Assembly (NCBI GenBank): GCA_963822985.1
Contig: CAWGJU010000008.1
Span: 248,001 to 312,000 of the forward strand
Direction of reading: 5' to 3'
DNA: 64,000 nucleotides
Origin: Thermohalobaculum sp963822985
GTDB taxonomy: Bacteria; Pseudomonadota; Alphaproteobacteria; Rhodobacterales; Rhodobacteraceae
Shown here: positions 1 to 7,154 of the stretch, in pieces
Layout: each line of letters opens with the position of its first letter
Position numbering within the stretch: the first letter of the stretch is position 1
Made by a program: the position numbers and the translations under genes
Notes under the pieces: model-generated
What the model was told of the DNA's origin: nothing
Seen by the model: the letters and a program-made list of their open reading frames with translations, nothing else
Databases searched by the model: none

Positions 1-434
1 GAGACTTGGGCAACCCAGTCGAATTCCTCGCCGCGCGGCAGCCGGTCGAGGATGGCGCCGACGCGGGCACGGATCTGCGCCTCAATCTCGCCCAGGCGCG
101 CGGGGCCGACGGCGGGCATCACCGGCTTGCGCCACCGGCTGTGGATCGGCTCGTCGGCGGCGATGAAGTTGTTGAGCTGGAAGTCCTCGAACCGGTCGCC
201 GACGAAGATGCCGGCCTTGGACGAGAAGACCCGGTGGTTCGTCTCGACGCCCAGGATGTCCTGCCACCGCGTGACGGACCAATAGGGGCCGAACGGGCTG
301 CCGGCGCAGAAATGCACCGGGTCCTCGCGGCGCACGCGGTCGAAGAACGCCCAGTGCGTACCGGCCTCGAAGCGCCGCGGATCGGCGAGGTCGAGGCGCT
401 CGAGCGGCACGGTGGCCGCGTCATCGTCGATCAT
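1..434 (-). CDS. cytochrome P450, N-terminal part (runs off window)
   Basis: Reading the minus strand from the ATG at 434 gives an uninterrupted frame of about 145 residues to the window edge. It begins MIDDDAATVPLERLDLADP and contains GPYWSVTRWQDI, then NHRVFSSKAGI, then DEPIHSRWRKPVMPAV. This arrangement is typical of the N-terminal third of soluble bacterial P450s: the 'YW.VTR..D' segment followed by 'DPP.H...R....P'. The heme-binding Cys region lies outside the window. The start lies 5 nt after the stop of the DUF2189 gene, so it may be the last gene of the cco transcript. The substrate cannot be inferred. Confidence 0.8.
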   Translation of the reverse strand, partial: MIDDDAATVPLERLDLADPRRFEAGTHWAFFDRVRREDPVHFCAGSPFGPYWSVTRWQDILGVETNHRVFSSKAGIFVGDRFEDFQLNNFIAADEPIHSRWRKPVMPAVGPARLGEIEAQIRARVGAILDRLPRGEEFDWVAQV

Positions 435-438
435 GAAG

Positions 439-1320
439 TCATGCCGGGCGGATGAACATGCGCTCGCTTTGCCTGCCCTCGTGGTCGACGCCGCGCAAGG
501 CGCGGTAGGCGTGCCAGGTACCGTGACCGAGAAGCGGGAAGACCAGTATCAGCCCCAGCCCGAGCGTCGCGACCGAGGCGAGGAACAGCGCCAGCACGAT
601 CGCCCCCCAGGCGAGCATGACGCGGAGATTGTTCCAGACGATGGCCATGCTGATGCCGAGCGCCGACATGGCGTCGGTGTCCTCCTCGATCAGCATCGGC
701 ATGGCGAAGACGCTGATGGCGAAGGAGAAGGCGGCGAAGAGCGCGCCGACGGCGCCGCCCACCAGCAGCAGACCCCAGCCCTCCGGCATCAGGAACAGCA
801 TTGGCAGGATCTCCTCGGTGCCCGGGAACGGGACCAGTCCGAAGAACAGCGCGTAGATCAGCACGGCGGCCCGCATCCACAGCAGGAAGAGCGCCAGCAG
901 CAGGACACCCATGAAGAACGCCGAGTACAGCGATCGCGGCCGGACGAAGATCATGGTGGCAAGCCCGATGCGATCGCCGTGCTCGAGCCGGCGGCTCTTC
1001 TCGTAGAGGCCGCCGGCGACGAGCGGCCCGATGATCATGAAGCCGGCCAGCGCGGGAAAGAGCACATAGTCGAGCTCGAGCTTGAACAGGAACCAGACGA
1101 TGAAGGCGGAGAGCGCGAAGACGCCGAGGCCGTAGACGAGGCTCGGCAGCGGATTGGTCCACATGTCGCGCCAGCCAGCGCGCAGCCAATCGAAGGCGGT
1201 GTGCCATGGCAGGTTTCGCGCGCGGGGGTTCTCGCGCGGCAATGGCGGCACGACCTCCGGGATCATCCCGCCGGCATGCGGGTCGTCGGGAGGCGGCAGG
1301 CCGGTCCGGTCGCTCAACAT
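439..1320 (-). CDS. DUF2189 family membrane protein
   Basis: A 293-residue protein with a proline-rich, hydrophilic N-terminus (about 45 residues) followed by six or so hydrophobic segments (for example LPSLVYGLGVFALSAFIVWF). This is the DUF2189 layout, a family often located next to cytochrome oxidase genes in alphaproteobacteria. It follows ccoP and the one-helix peptide in the same direction, so it is probably co-transcribed with the cbb3 oxidase. No catalytic residues are evident. A role in oxidase assembly or membrane organisation is inference from the neighbourhood only. Confidence 0.8.
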   Translation of the reverse strand: MLSDRTGLPPPDDPHAGGMIPEVVPPLPRENPRARNLPWHTAFDWLRAGWRDMWTNPLPSLVYGLGVFALSAFIVWFLFKLELDYVLFPALAGFMIIGPLVAGGLYEKSRRLEHGDRIGLATMIFVRPRSLYSAFFMGVLLLALFLLWMRAAVLIYALFFGLVPFPGTEEILPMLFLMPEGWGLLLVGGAVGALFAAFSFAISVFAMPMLIEEDTDAMSALGISMAIVWNNLRVMLAWGAIVLALFLASVATLGLGLILVFPLLGHGTWHAYRALRGVDHEGRQSERMFIRPA

Positions 1321-1547
1321 GATGAGTTCGCCGCGCGGAACTGCCCGGCGCCCTGGTGAGGAGCCTTGAGATGGGGAACGCAGTCGGGCTGCGACGAAAA
1401 CGAAACGGCGATCAGGTGCGCGTTGGCTCCGACGAAAACGGAGAGGACAATGCTGGAGAGAGCGAGCGCGACGATCCGCGAGCGGGACCAGAATGGCGGG
1501 TGATCAGTCGGGTGGCCGGGGGTGCGGGCGGGCGTGCGGGCGGTCAC
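1314..1547 (-). CDS. one-helix membrane peptide next to ccoP
   Basis: A 77-residue reading frame starting with GTG at 1547, whose first bases overlap the ccoP stop (GTGA, 1547-1544). It has a short basic N-terminus, one transmembrane helix (about residues 24-42, IVALALSSIVLSVFVGANAH), then a short periplasmic tail with SSQPDC and a C-terminal Cys. The overlap implies translational coupling to ccoP, and its end overlaps the DUF2189 start by 7 nt. I do not recognise a named family. The 'ANAHL...SQPDCV' segment looks conserved-type rather than random. Two tail cysteines could form a disulfide or bind metal (speculation). Confidence 0.6.
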   Translation of the reverse strand: MTARTPARTPGHPTDHPPFWSRSRIVALALSSIVLSVFVGANAHLIAVSFSSQPDCVPHLKAPHQGAGQFRAANSSC

Positions 1548-2422
1548 GGCTCGGTCCTCCTCGCCAGCTGCTGCAGATAGAGCGTCATGATCTTGCGGTC
1601 GGCCAGACTCATGCGGTCCTCCCAGGCGGGCATCCACCCCTGCCTGCCATTATGCACGGTGTGAAACAGGGAATCGGCGTCCCCGCCATAGAGCCAGAAA
1701 TCGTCCGTCAGATCAGGCGCGCCCATCTCCTTCAGGCCCTTGGCGTCCTCGCCGTGACAGGCGGCGCAGTTCTCGGCGAAGATGCCGGCGCCGGCGGCCA
1801 GGCGCACCGGGTCGACCCCGGTCTCGGCGTCGGAGAGCGACATGATGTAGTCGACCACGGTCCTGACCTCCTCGCGCGTCAGGATGGCGTCGCTGCCGAA
1901 GGCCATCATCTGCGAGACGCGCGTCTCCGGGTGCGGCGCGTTGATGCCGACCCTGAGCGTCTCCATGATCGTCTCGTCCTCGGCGCCCCAGAGCCAGGCG
2001 AGGTCGGTCAGGCTGGGGAAGCCGGGGCCGCCCTGCGCCCGGGCCCCGTGGCATCCCGAACAGTTGTCGGCGAACAGCACCGGGCCGGTCTTGGAGACGA
2101 TTTGCATGAGCCTCGGATCGGCCCGGATCTCGTCGAAGCTCTGCGCCTCGATCGCCTCGACCCAGTCGGCGCGCGCGAGGCGCAGCTGGCGCACCTTCTT
2201 CTCGACCCTCTCCTGCTGGTCGATGCCGAGCACGCCCTTGGTGTAGCTGTTGATCAACGGCCAGGTCGGCATCAGGATCCAGACGAGCAGCGCCCAGAGA
2301 TGGGTGATGCCGATGAACCACCAGACGGCGCGCGGCACGCGCGTGTTCAGCTCGGTGATGCCGTCCCATTCATGGCCGGTCGTCTCGTGCCCGGTCAGCG
2401 GGTCGCGCTCCCTTACCGACAT
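1544..2422 (-). CDS. ccoP: cbb3-type cytochrome c oxidase subunit III (diheme c)
   Basis: The 292-residue protein has one N-terminal membrane anchor (about residues 31-52, after HEWDGITELNTRVPRAVWWF, a CcoP hallmark). Two periplasmic cytochrome c domains follow, with heme motifs CSGCH at 121-125 and CAACH at 219-223. CcoP passes electrons from the bc1 complex or soluble cytochrome c to CcoO and the CcoN active site. Length and order match the family. The start overlaps the end of ccoQ and the end overlaps the next small gene, so all are one transcription unit. Confidence 0.96.
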   Translation of the reverse strand: MSVRERDPLTGHETTGHEWDGITELNTRVPRAVWWFIGITHLWALLVWILMPTWPLINSYTKGVLGIDQQERVEKKVRQLRLARADWVEAIEAQSFDEIRADPRLMQIVSKTGPVLFADNCSGCHGARAQGGPGFPSLTDLAWLWGAEDETIMETLRVGINAPHPETRVSQMMAFGSDAILTREEVRTVVDYIMSLSDAETGVDPVRLAAGAGIFAENCAACHGEDAKGLKEMGAPDLTDDFWLYGGDADSLFHTVHNGRQGWMPAWEDRMSLADRKIMTLYLQQLARRTEP

Positions 2423-2583
2423 GGCCCGTCCTCGTCGTCCAGCACGCTCTTGGCGGCCTTGTCGAAGCGTTTGCCCAGGGACGGCCAGAACGCGTAGAGC
2501 GTGACGACCACAGACATGGCGATCAGGTAGAAGAGCCCGAATGTCTTGGCGAGCCCCACCAGGAATTCATGCGAGATGTCCAT
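2413..2583 (-). CDS. ccoQ: cbb3-type oxidase component CcoQ
   Basis: A 56-residue frame between ccoO and ccoP: MDISHEFLVGLAKTFGLFYL, then a hydrophobic helix ending VVTLYAFWPSLGKRF, then an acidic tail. A single helix followed by WP and basic residues is the CcoQ/FixQ signature. It starts 3 nt after the ccoO stop and overlaps the ccoP start by 10 nt. CcoQ stabilises the assembled oxidase and links it to CcoP. Confidence 0.93.
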   Translation of the reverse strand: MDISHEFLVGLAKTFGLFYLIAMSVVVTLYAFWPSLGKRFDKAAKSVLDDEDGPCR

Positions 2584-2586
2584 CTT

Positions 2587-3384
2587 CTACTCCGTCATCA
2601 CCTGGGCTGGAGGCCGGATCGGCTCGGGTATGTCCGTCAGCTGACCGAGTATCTGGAGATAGGCGACCAGCGCATCCATCTCGGTCACCCGGCCGTCGAT
2701 GCCGTCGAAGTAGCGGATGTTCGTCTCGTCACCATAGCGCTCGACGACGCCGTCCACGCGCGGACTGTCCGGCCGCGCCTGGGCGAGAGCATCGGCGGCC
2801 GCATTGGCGATCATCGCGTCGGTATAGGGCACGCCCACGCTGCGCAGGGCCGCGAGCCGGTCCGGCAGGCTCTCGACCTCCAGCAGCTCCTCCGCCAGGA
2901 AGGGGTAGGCCGGCATCACCGATTCAGGCAGCAAATCGCGCGGGTTCAAGAGGTGCATGACGTGCCAGTAGTCGGAGTACTTGCCGCCGATCCGCGCCAG
3001 GTCCGGCCCGGTGCGCTTCGACCCCCACAGCATCGGGTGGTCGTACTTGCTTTCGACGGCGAGCGAATAATGTCCGTACCGGTCGACTTCATCGGCCAGG
3101 GTGCGGATCATCTGGCTGTGGCAGGCATAGCAGCCCTCGCGGATGTAGATGTCGCGCCCGGCCTGCTCGAGCGGCGTGTAGACGCGCATGTCAGGGGCGT
3201 CCTCGACCGTCTCGTCGATGGTGAAGAGCGGGGCGATCTCGACGACGCCCCCGACGCTGGCGGCAAGGATGATCCCCACCGTCAGCCCCATCGAGTAGCG
3301 CTCGACCCGGTAATGCCCCCGGGCATGCGCCTCGAAGAACCAGGCGAAGGGCTTGAGCAGCGGCCTGAGCAGGTTCCGGAACAT
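2587..3384 (-). CDS. ccoO: cbb3-type cytochrome c oxidase subunit II (monoheme c)
   Basis: A 265-residue subunit with one membrane anchor (about residues 31-55) and a periplasmic cytochrome c domain with the heme motif CYACHSQ starting at residue 85. The C-terminal part contains VVERYGDETNIRYFDG and MDALVAYLQ, as expected for CcoO. It carries electrons from CcoP to CcoN. It starts 4 nt after ccoN and is followed directly by ccoQ. Confidence 0.96.
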   Translation of the reverse strand: MFRNLLRPLLKPFAWFFEAHARGHYRVERYSMGLTVGIILAASVGGVVEIAPLFTIDETVEDAPDMRVYTPLEQAGRDIYIREGCYACHSQMIRTLADEVDRYGHYSLAVESKYDHPMLWGSKRTGPDLARIGGKYSDYWHVMHLLNPRDLLPESVMPAYPFLAEELLEVESLPDRLAALRSVGVPYTDAMIANAAADALAQARPDSPRVDGVVERYGDETNIRYFDGIDGRVTEMDALVAYLQILGQLTDIPEPIRPPAQVMTE

Positions 3385-3388
3385 CGCG

Positions 3389-5041
3389 CTACTCCGCAGC
3401 CGAAACGGTGGGCTCGGCCGCCTCGGAGCCGGTCGGACGGTCGAAGGCCGGCCGCTTCATCGGCGCGCCCCTGATCGTCATCCAGACGTTATAGCCGGCG
3501 ATGATGGCGCCGATCAGGAACAGCAAGCCGCCGACCACGCGCGCGACGTAGTAGGGATGCATCGCCAGCATCGTCTCGTAGAAGGAATAGCGCAGCGTGC
3601 CCGCATCCGTGTAGGTGCGCCACATCAGGCCCTGGACGATGCCAGAGTTCCACATCGCGAAGATGTAGATGACGACGCCCGCCAGGGCGAGCCAGAAGTG
3701 CCACTCGACCAGCCGCCAGGAGTACATGCCCTCGCGCCGCCAGAGCAGCGGCGTCACCGCATAGATCGACCCGAAGGTGATCAGCGCCACCCATCCCATG
3801 GCGCCCGCGTGAACATGGCCGACGGTCCAGTCGGTGTAGTGCGAGAGCGCGTTGACCGGCCGGATGGCCAGGAAGGAGCCCTCGAAGGTCGAGATGCCGT
3901 AGAAGATCGCCGCGACCATCATGAAGCGCAGCGTGGCGTCGTCGCGCACCTTGTGCCAGGCGCCGTTCAGCGTCATCAGCGCATTGCCCGCCGAAGCCCA
4001 GGAAGGCACCAGCAGCATCACCGAGAAGGTCATGCCCAGCGTCTGCACCCAGTGCGGCAGCGCGGTGTAGTGCAGATGGTGCGAGCCCGCCCAGATATAG
4101 AAGAAGACGATCCCCCAGAAGCTGAGAATCGAGAGCCGGTAGGAATAGATCGGCCGCTCCGCCCGCTTGGGCAGGAAGTAGTAGAGCATGCCCAAAAAGC
4201 CTGCCGTCAGGAAGAAGGCGACGGCGTTGTGCCCGTACCACCATTGGGTCATCGCGTCCTGCACGCCGGCGAAGGCCGGGTAGCTCTGCGCCGCCGCGAA
4301 CGAGGCCGGCACGGCGAGGTTGTTGACGATGTGCAGCATCGCCACGACCAGGATGAAGGCCATGTAGTACCAGTTGGCGACGTAGATGTGCGGCTCGTTC
4401 CGGCGCGCCAGCGTCCGCATGTAAAGGACGAAATAGGTCACCCACACGACCACGAGCCAGATGTCAGCGTACCATTCCGGCTCGGCGTACTCCTTGGACT
4501 GGGTGATGCCCATCGGATAGCCGGTGACCGCAAGTATGCAGAACAAATTATAGCCGAGCAGCACGAACCAGGGGCTGATCTGGTCCGGCAGCCGGGCGCG
4601 CGAGGTGCGCTGCATGACGTGGTACGAGGTCGCGATCAGCGCGTTGCCGCCGAAGCCGAAGATGACCCCGGTGGTGTGGACGGGTCGCAGCCGGCCGAAG
4701 CTCGACCAGGCGGCGTCGAAGCGCAGCTCCGGCCAGGGCAGCTGTGCGGCCACCCAGACGCCCATCGCCATGCCAAAGACGGCCCAGATCAGCGCCAGGA
4801 CGATGCCGGCCTTGGTGGGATCGTCATAGTACGAGGCGAGCCGCTCATCGCCGGGCTCGGGATCGGACAGCCGGTTGCCGACGAGGAAAAACAGCACCGC
4901 GCCCGCGAGCAGCACGATCCAGCCGTGCACGCCCATGGGATCGTCCTGCCCGACCACCGCCATCAGCAGCCCGACCAGCCCTGCCACGACGCAGATCAGC
5001 ATCGCCGCCCGGCGTTCGGCACCCGTCAGCTGTGCGATCAT
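3389..5041 (-). CDS. ccoN: cbb3-type cytochrome c oxidase catalytic subunit I
   Basis: A 550-residue, 12-helix heme-copper oxidase subunit. Recognisable pieces are the WWYGHNAVAFFLTAG stretch with a copper/heme-ligand histidine, GSHHLHYTALP, and HVHAGAMGWVALITFG. It reduces O2 to water with high affinity at the heme b3-CuB centre and pumps protons. The ATG at 5041 overlaps the ccoS stop (ATGA, 5041-5038), which fixes the start; a longer frame upstream is not needed. The operon implies microaerobic respiration. Confidence 0.96.
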   Translation of the reverse strand: MIAQLTGAERRAAMLICVVAGLVGLLMAVVGQDDPMGVHGWIVLLAGAVLFFLVGNRLSDPEPGDERLASYYDDPTKAGIVLALIWAVFGMAMGVWVAAQLPWPELRFDAAWSSFGRLRPVHTTGVIFGFGGNALIATSYHVMQRTSRARLPDQISPWFVLLGYNLFCILAVTGYPMGITQSKEYAEPEWYADIWLVVVWVTYFVLYMRTLARRNEPHIYVANWYYMAFILVVAMLHIVNNLAVPASFAAAQSYPAFAGVQDAMTQWWYGHNAVAFFLTAGFLGMLYYFLPKRAERPIYSYRLSILSFWGIVFFYIWAGSHHLHYTALPHWVQTLGMTFSVMLLVPSWASAGNALMTLNGAWHKVRDDATLRFMMVAAIFYGISTFEGSFLAIRPVNALSHYTDWTVGHVHAGAMGWVALITFGSIYAVTPLLWRREGMYSWRLVEWHFWLALAGVVIYIFAMWNSGIVQGLMWRTYTDAGTLRYSFYETMLAMHPYYVARVVGGLLFLIGAIIAGYNVWMTIRGAPMKRPAFDRPTGSEAAEPTVSAAE

Positions 5042-5223
5042 CGCGTCGTCTCCTTCGGCAATACGTCGGAAGAGGGCAGTGGCGCGTCCTCGTCGAAGAG
5101 GATGCGCTGGCCGTCGCCGTCGAGGTCCTCGAACTGACCGTTCTGCAGGCTCCAGAAGAAGGCGCCGAGCCCGACAAGTCCCAGGCAAAGGGAGACGGGG
5201 ATCAGGAGGAAAAGAATGCTCAC
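5038..5223 (-). CDS. ccoS: cbb3-type oxidase assembly protein CcoS
   Basis: A 61-residue protein starting with GTG at 5223: SILFLLIPVSLCLGLVGLG, then FFWSLQNGQFEDLDGDGQRI, then LFDE. The helix followed by 'W....GQFDDLDG...RIL.D' is the CcoS signature. CcoS is needed for cofactor insertion into cbb3 oxidase. It is usually found after ccoGHI; here it is the first gene upstream of ccoN and is coupled to it by an ATGA overlap, with no ccoG, ccoH or ccoI in the window. No FNR/FixK palindrome was found in the 240 bp upstream. Confidence 0.92.
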   Translation of the reverse strand: MSILFLLIPVSLCLGLVGLGAFFWSLQNGQFEDLDGDGQRILFDEDAPLPSSDVLPKETTR

Positions 5224-5463
5224 CTCCGGCCCCCTGCGGCCGCGCTCGCCCCAGCAGCGCGGAAGGTCGAGCGAGCTTTCGGCACCGGCGCGCCCGCGCC
5301 GATGATCAACCACCTCTGCACCATCACCTACTCCACGCGTCTCGGTCCGTTGACTTTTCAGCGCGCACAGGCGGTTCCCTGCGTGCCGGCAGCCGACTTA
5401 GCTGAATGTCCCGATTCGGCACTCCTCGTCCACCTCTAGGCGCCCTTTGCGGGACCTGTTTGA

Positions 5464-5748
5464 TCATGCGTCGCGCGGCTGACCTGGGCCGGCGCCACGC
5501 GGTGCGGGAAAGGTCGAGCGAGAGAGGATCTTGCCTTCGGCGTCCACGGTCAGCCGCAGCGCCCTGCCGTCGCAGAACAGGGTGAGCCGGAACCGCCCCG
5601 CGTCCTCGTCGATCCCGGTCTCGCACCGGCTCGTGATCTCGCCGGTCCGCATTCGCACGTGCACCGAAGCGGCGTCGATCCCGAGAGCCGCTCCGACCAG
5701 CGCGGCATCGATGACGAAGCCGTCCGCCGTGACTTTGATCTCCGGCAT
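5464..5748 (-). CDS. DUF6522 family protein
   Basis: A 94-residue soluble protein beginning MPEIKVTADGFVIDAALVGA, with RMRTGEITSRCETGIDEDAG in the middle and FCDGRALRLTVDAEG near the end. This matches a small alphaproteobacterial family often found next to denitrification or nitric-oxide genes (DUF6522). It lies 22 nt after nsrR on the same strand, so it is probably in the same transcript. The biochemical role is unknown. The single Cys in 'SRCETG' and the one in 'LFCDG' are the only candidate metal or thiol residues. Confidence 0.7.
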   Translation of the reverse strand: MPEIKVTADGFVIDAALVGAALGIDAASVHVRMRTGEITSRCETGIDEDAGRFRLTLFCDGRALRLTVDAEGKILSRSTFPAPRGAGPGQPRDA

Positions 5749-5770
5749 GTCCTCCACTCCGCGCTGATCG

Positions 5771-6196
5771 TCAGCCGGCCGGCTGCGCGGCCCGCCGGGG
5801 CAGCGCGACGTCCGCGAGCGTCGAGCGGTCGAGTTCGGCCAGGAACGCCGCCTCGGCAGATCGCAGCCGGCCCTTGAGACGGCAACACCCCTCGATCGTG
5901 CAGCCACCCCCGTCGCGCGCGAAGCACTCGACCAGCGGCTGGCCTGCCTCGAGAAGGCGGACCACCGCGCCCAGCCGGATCGCGCCGGGGGGGCGCGCGA
6001 GGATCGCGCCGCCACCGCCGCCGCGGCGCGTCGCGACGACGCCGCCGGCGGCCAGGCGCTGCATGACCTTGGCGAGGTGATTGCGCGAGAGGCCGAACTC
6101 GGCGGCGAGATCGGCAGTGGAGACAGCGCGCTCGGGCTCTGCCGCCATGCGCATCAGCGCCCTGAGGCCATAATCGGTGAAGGAGGTCAGGCGCAT
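5771..6196 (-). CDS. nsrR: Rrf2-family nitric-oxide-sensing repressor, NsrR type
   Basis: A 141-residue Rrf2 regulator starting MRLTSFTDYGLRALMRMAAE, the NsrR/Rrf2 N-terminus. A winged helix with LSRNHLAKVMQRLA follows, then the iron-sulfur cluster cysteines in ECFARDGGGC and EGCCRLKG. The Cys spacing and the 'C.LKG' ending resemble NsrR rather than IscR. NsrR binds a [Fe-S] cluster that NO destroys, relieving repression. An upstream frame exists, but the Rrf2 N-terminus fixes the ATG at 6196. It is divergent from a truncated globin gene, with a candidate operator at 6211-6233. Confidence 0.9.
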   Translation of the reverse strand: MRLTSFTDYGLRALMRMAAEPERAVSTADLAAEFGLSRNHLAKVMQRLAAGGVVATRRGGGGGAILARPPGAIRLGAVVRLLEAGQPLVECFARDGGGCTIEGCCRLKGRLRSAEAAFLAELDRSTLADVALPRRAAQPAG

Positions 6197-6210
6197 TGTT
6201 GCCGCCGATG

Positions 6211-6233
6211 AATTGGCATTTACAATACCGATT
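6211..6233. promoter_or_regulatory. candidate NsrR operator between nsrR and globin gene
   Basis: The imperfect palindrome has left arm AATTGGCATT (6211-6220), spacer TAC, and right arm AATACCGATT (6224-6233); 8 of 10 arm positions are complementary. The core GGCATTTACAATACC resembles the NsrR consensus of two ATGCAT-like half sites in an A/T-rich frame. It stands out in G+C-rich surroundings, 15 bp upstream of the nsrR start and 50 bp before the globin start. It could serve autoregulation and control of the globin gene. Confidence 0.6.
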
Positions 6234-6282
6234 AACCTGGCTATCGCAAGATCGCAACAGCCTATCGAACGCAGGGGCTTGA

Positions 6283-6756
6283 ATGCCGCAGAACGCTCAT
6301 TCACGCATTCCGGTGCGCTCGGCCCGTCCGGCGATGACTGCCGAACTGGTGGCGGCGACGGGCCTCGACGAGGAACGCCTGACCGCCCTCGTCCACCGCT
6401 TCTACGGCAAGGTCCGCGCCGACCCGCTGCTCGGGCCGGTGTTCGAGGCGCGCATCGCGGACTGGAAGCCGCATCTGGAGCGGATGGTCGCGTTCTGGTC
6501 CTCGGTCGCGCTGATGACGGGCCGCTATCACGGATCGCCCGTGGCGAAGCACGCCCGGCTGCCGATCCGCTGGGAGCATTTCGAGCGCTGGCTGCGGCTG
6601 TTCCGCGAGACCGCGAACGAGACCTGCTCGCCCACGGGTGCCGCGCATGTCATCGAGCGCGCCGAGCGCATCGCGCGCTCGCTGCATATGGCCTCCGAGG
6701 ACACCGCGGGAGCGCGCCACGACGGCGTCCCGGTCCTGCGATCTCCGCGCCGGTGA
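6283..6756 (+). CDS. group III truncated haemoglobin
   Basis: The 157-residue product contains VHRFYGKVRADPLLGPVF, IADWKPHLERMVAFWSSV, and MTGRYHGSPVAKHARLPI, with the heme-proximal His in KHARL. This is the group III (P) truncated globin pattern. The core begins near residue 18 (MTAELVAATGLDEERL), so translation could also start at 6334. Group III globins are linked to NO or peroxide handling under low oxygen. Its position opposite nsrR across a shared operator supports an NO role. Confidence 0.88.
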   Translation: MPQNAHSRIPVRSARPAMTAELVAATGLDEERLTALVHRFYGKVRADPLLGPVFEARIADWKPHLERMVAFWSSVALMTGRYHGSPVAKHARLPIRWEHFERWLRLFRETANETCSPTGAAHVIERAERIARSLHMASEDTAGARHDGVPVLRSPRR

Positions 6757-7154
6757 TCGCGCGCGCACGCGCGCATTGAAGATCCCGGCGCCTGCGACGC
6801 CGAAGGTGTCCTAGGCTGAGATAGCAGCCAGGAGGGAGGGCCCTGCTGCGGGCCAACCCAGGCGCGCGTTGCCGGCGCCGCAGTCACATCAGAACATGTC
6901 CTCGACGCGCCAGTTAATCGGCACCTCCGGACTGCAGGCTTTTGTTTTGGCAACGCGAGGACAAGGCGCACGACGCGAGCCACGTCCGGGGGGTGCGTGA
7001 CTTCGGCGGCCGGCCGGTGACAGGCGAAGACCATGCCAGCAGGCCGCGGCGTGGCGCAGCTGCGATGGTTCGTGCACGGTCCGGGAAGCCGTTGCGGGTT
7101 GCGCATCCTCGCCGCTATGGGTTGTCTCTAGCGAACGAAGACAGGGAGGATCGG
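6757..7154. other. 398-bp intergenic region before the ugp operon
   Basis: No convincing gene was found; short frames here lack start signals and family features. The stretch should carry the ugp promoter. The ribosome-binding site GGGAGG lies just before the ATG at 7155. I see no clear operator palindrome and no pho-box-like repeat that I would defend. Confidence 0.5.

Noticed and set aside
5220..5324. A 34-codon upstream frame (MVQRWLIIGAGAPV...) overlapping the ccoS start
   Set aside because: Overlap with GTG is suggestive, but composition and lack of a family make it likely to be chance in G+C-rich DNA.
5224..5463. FNR/FixK box in front of the cco operon
   Set aside because: TTGA-containing sequences (TTGACTTTTCAG, TTGATCATCGGC) lack the second half site.
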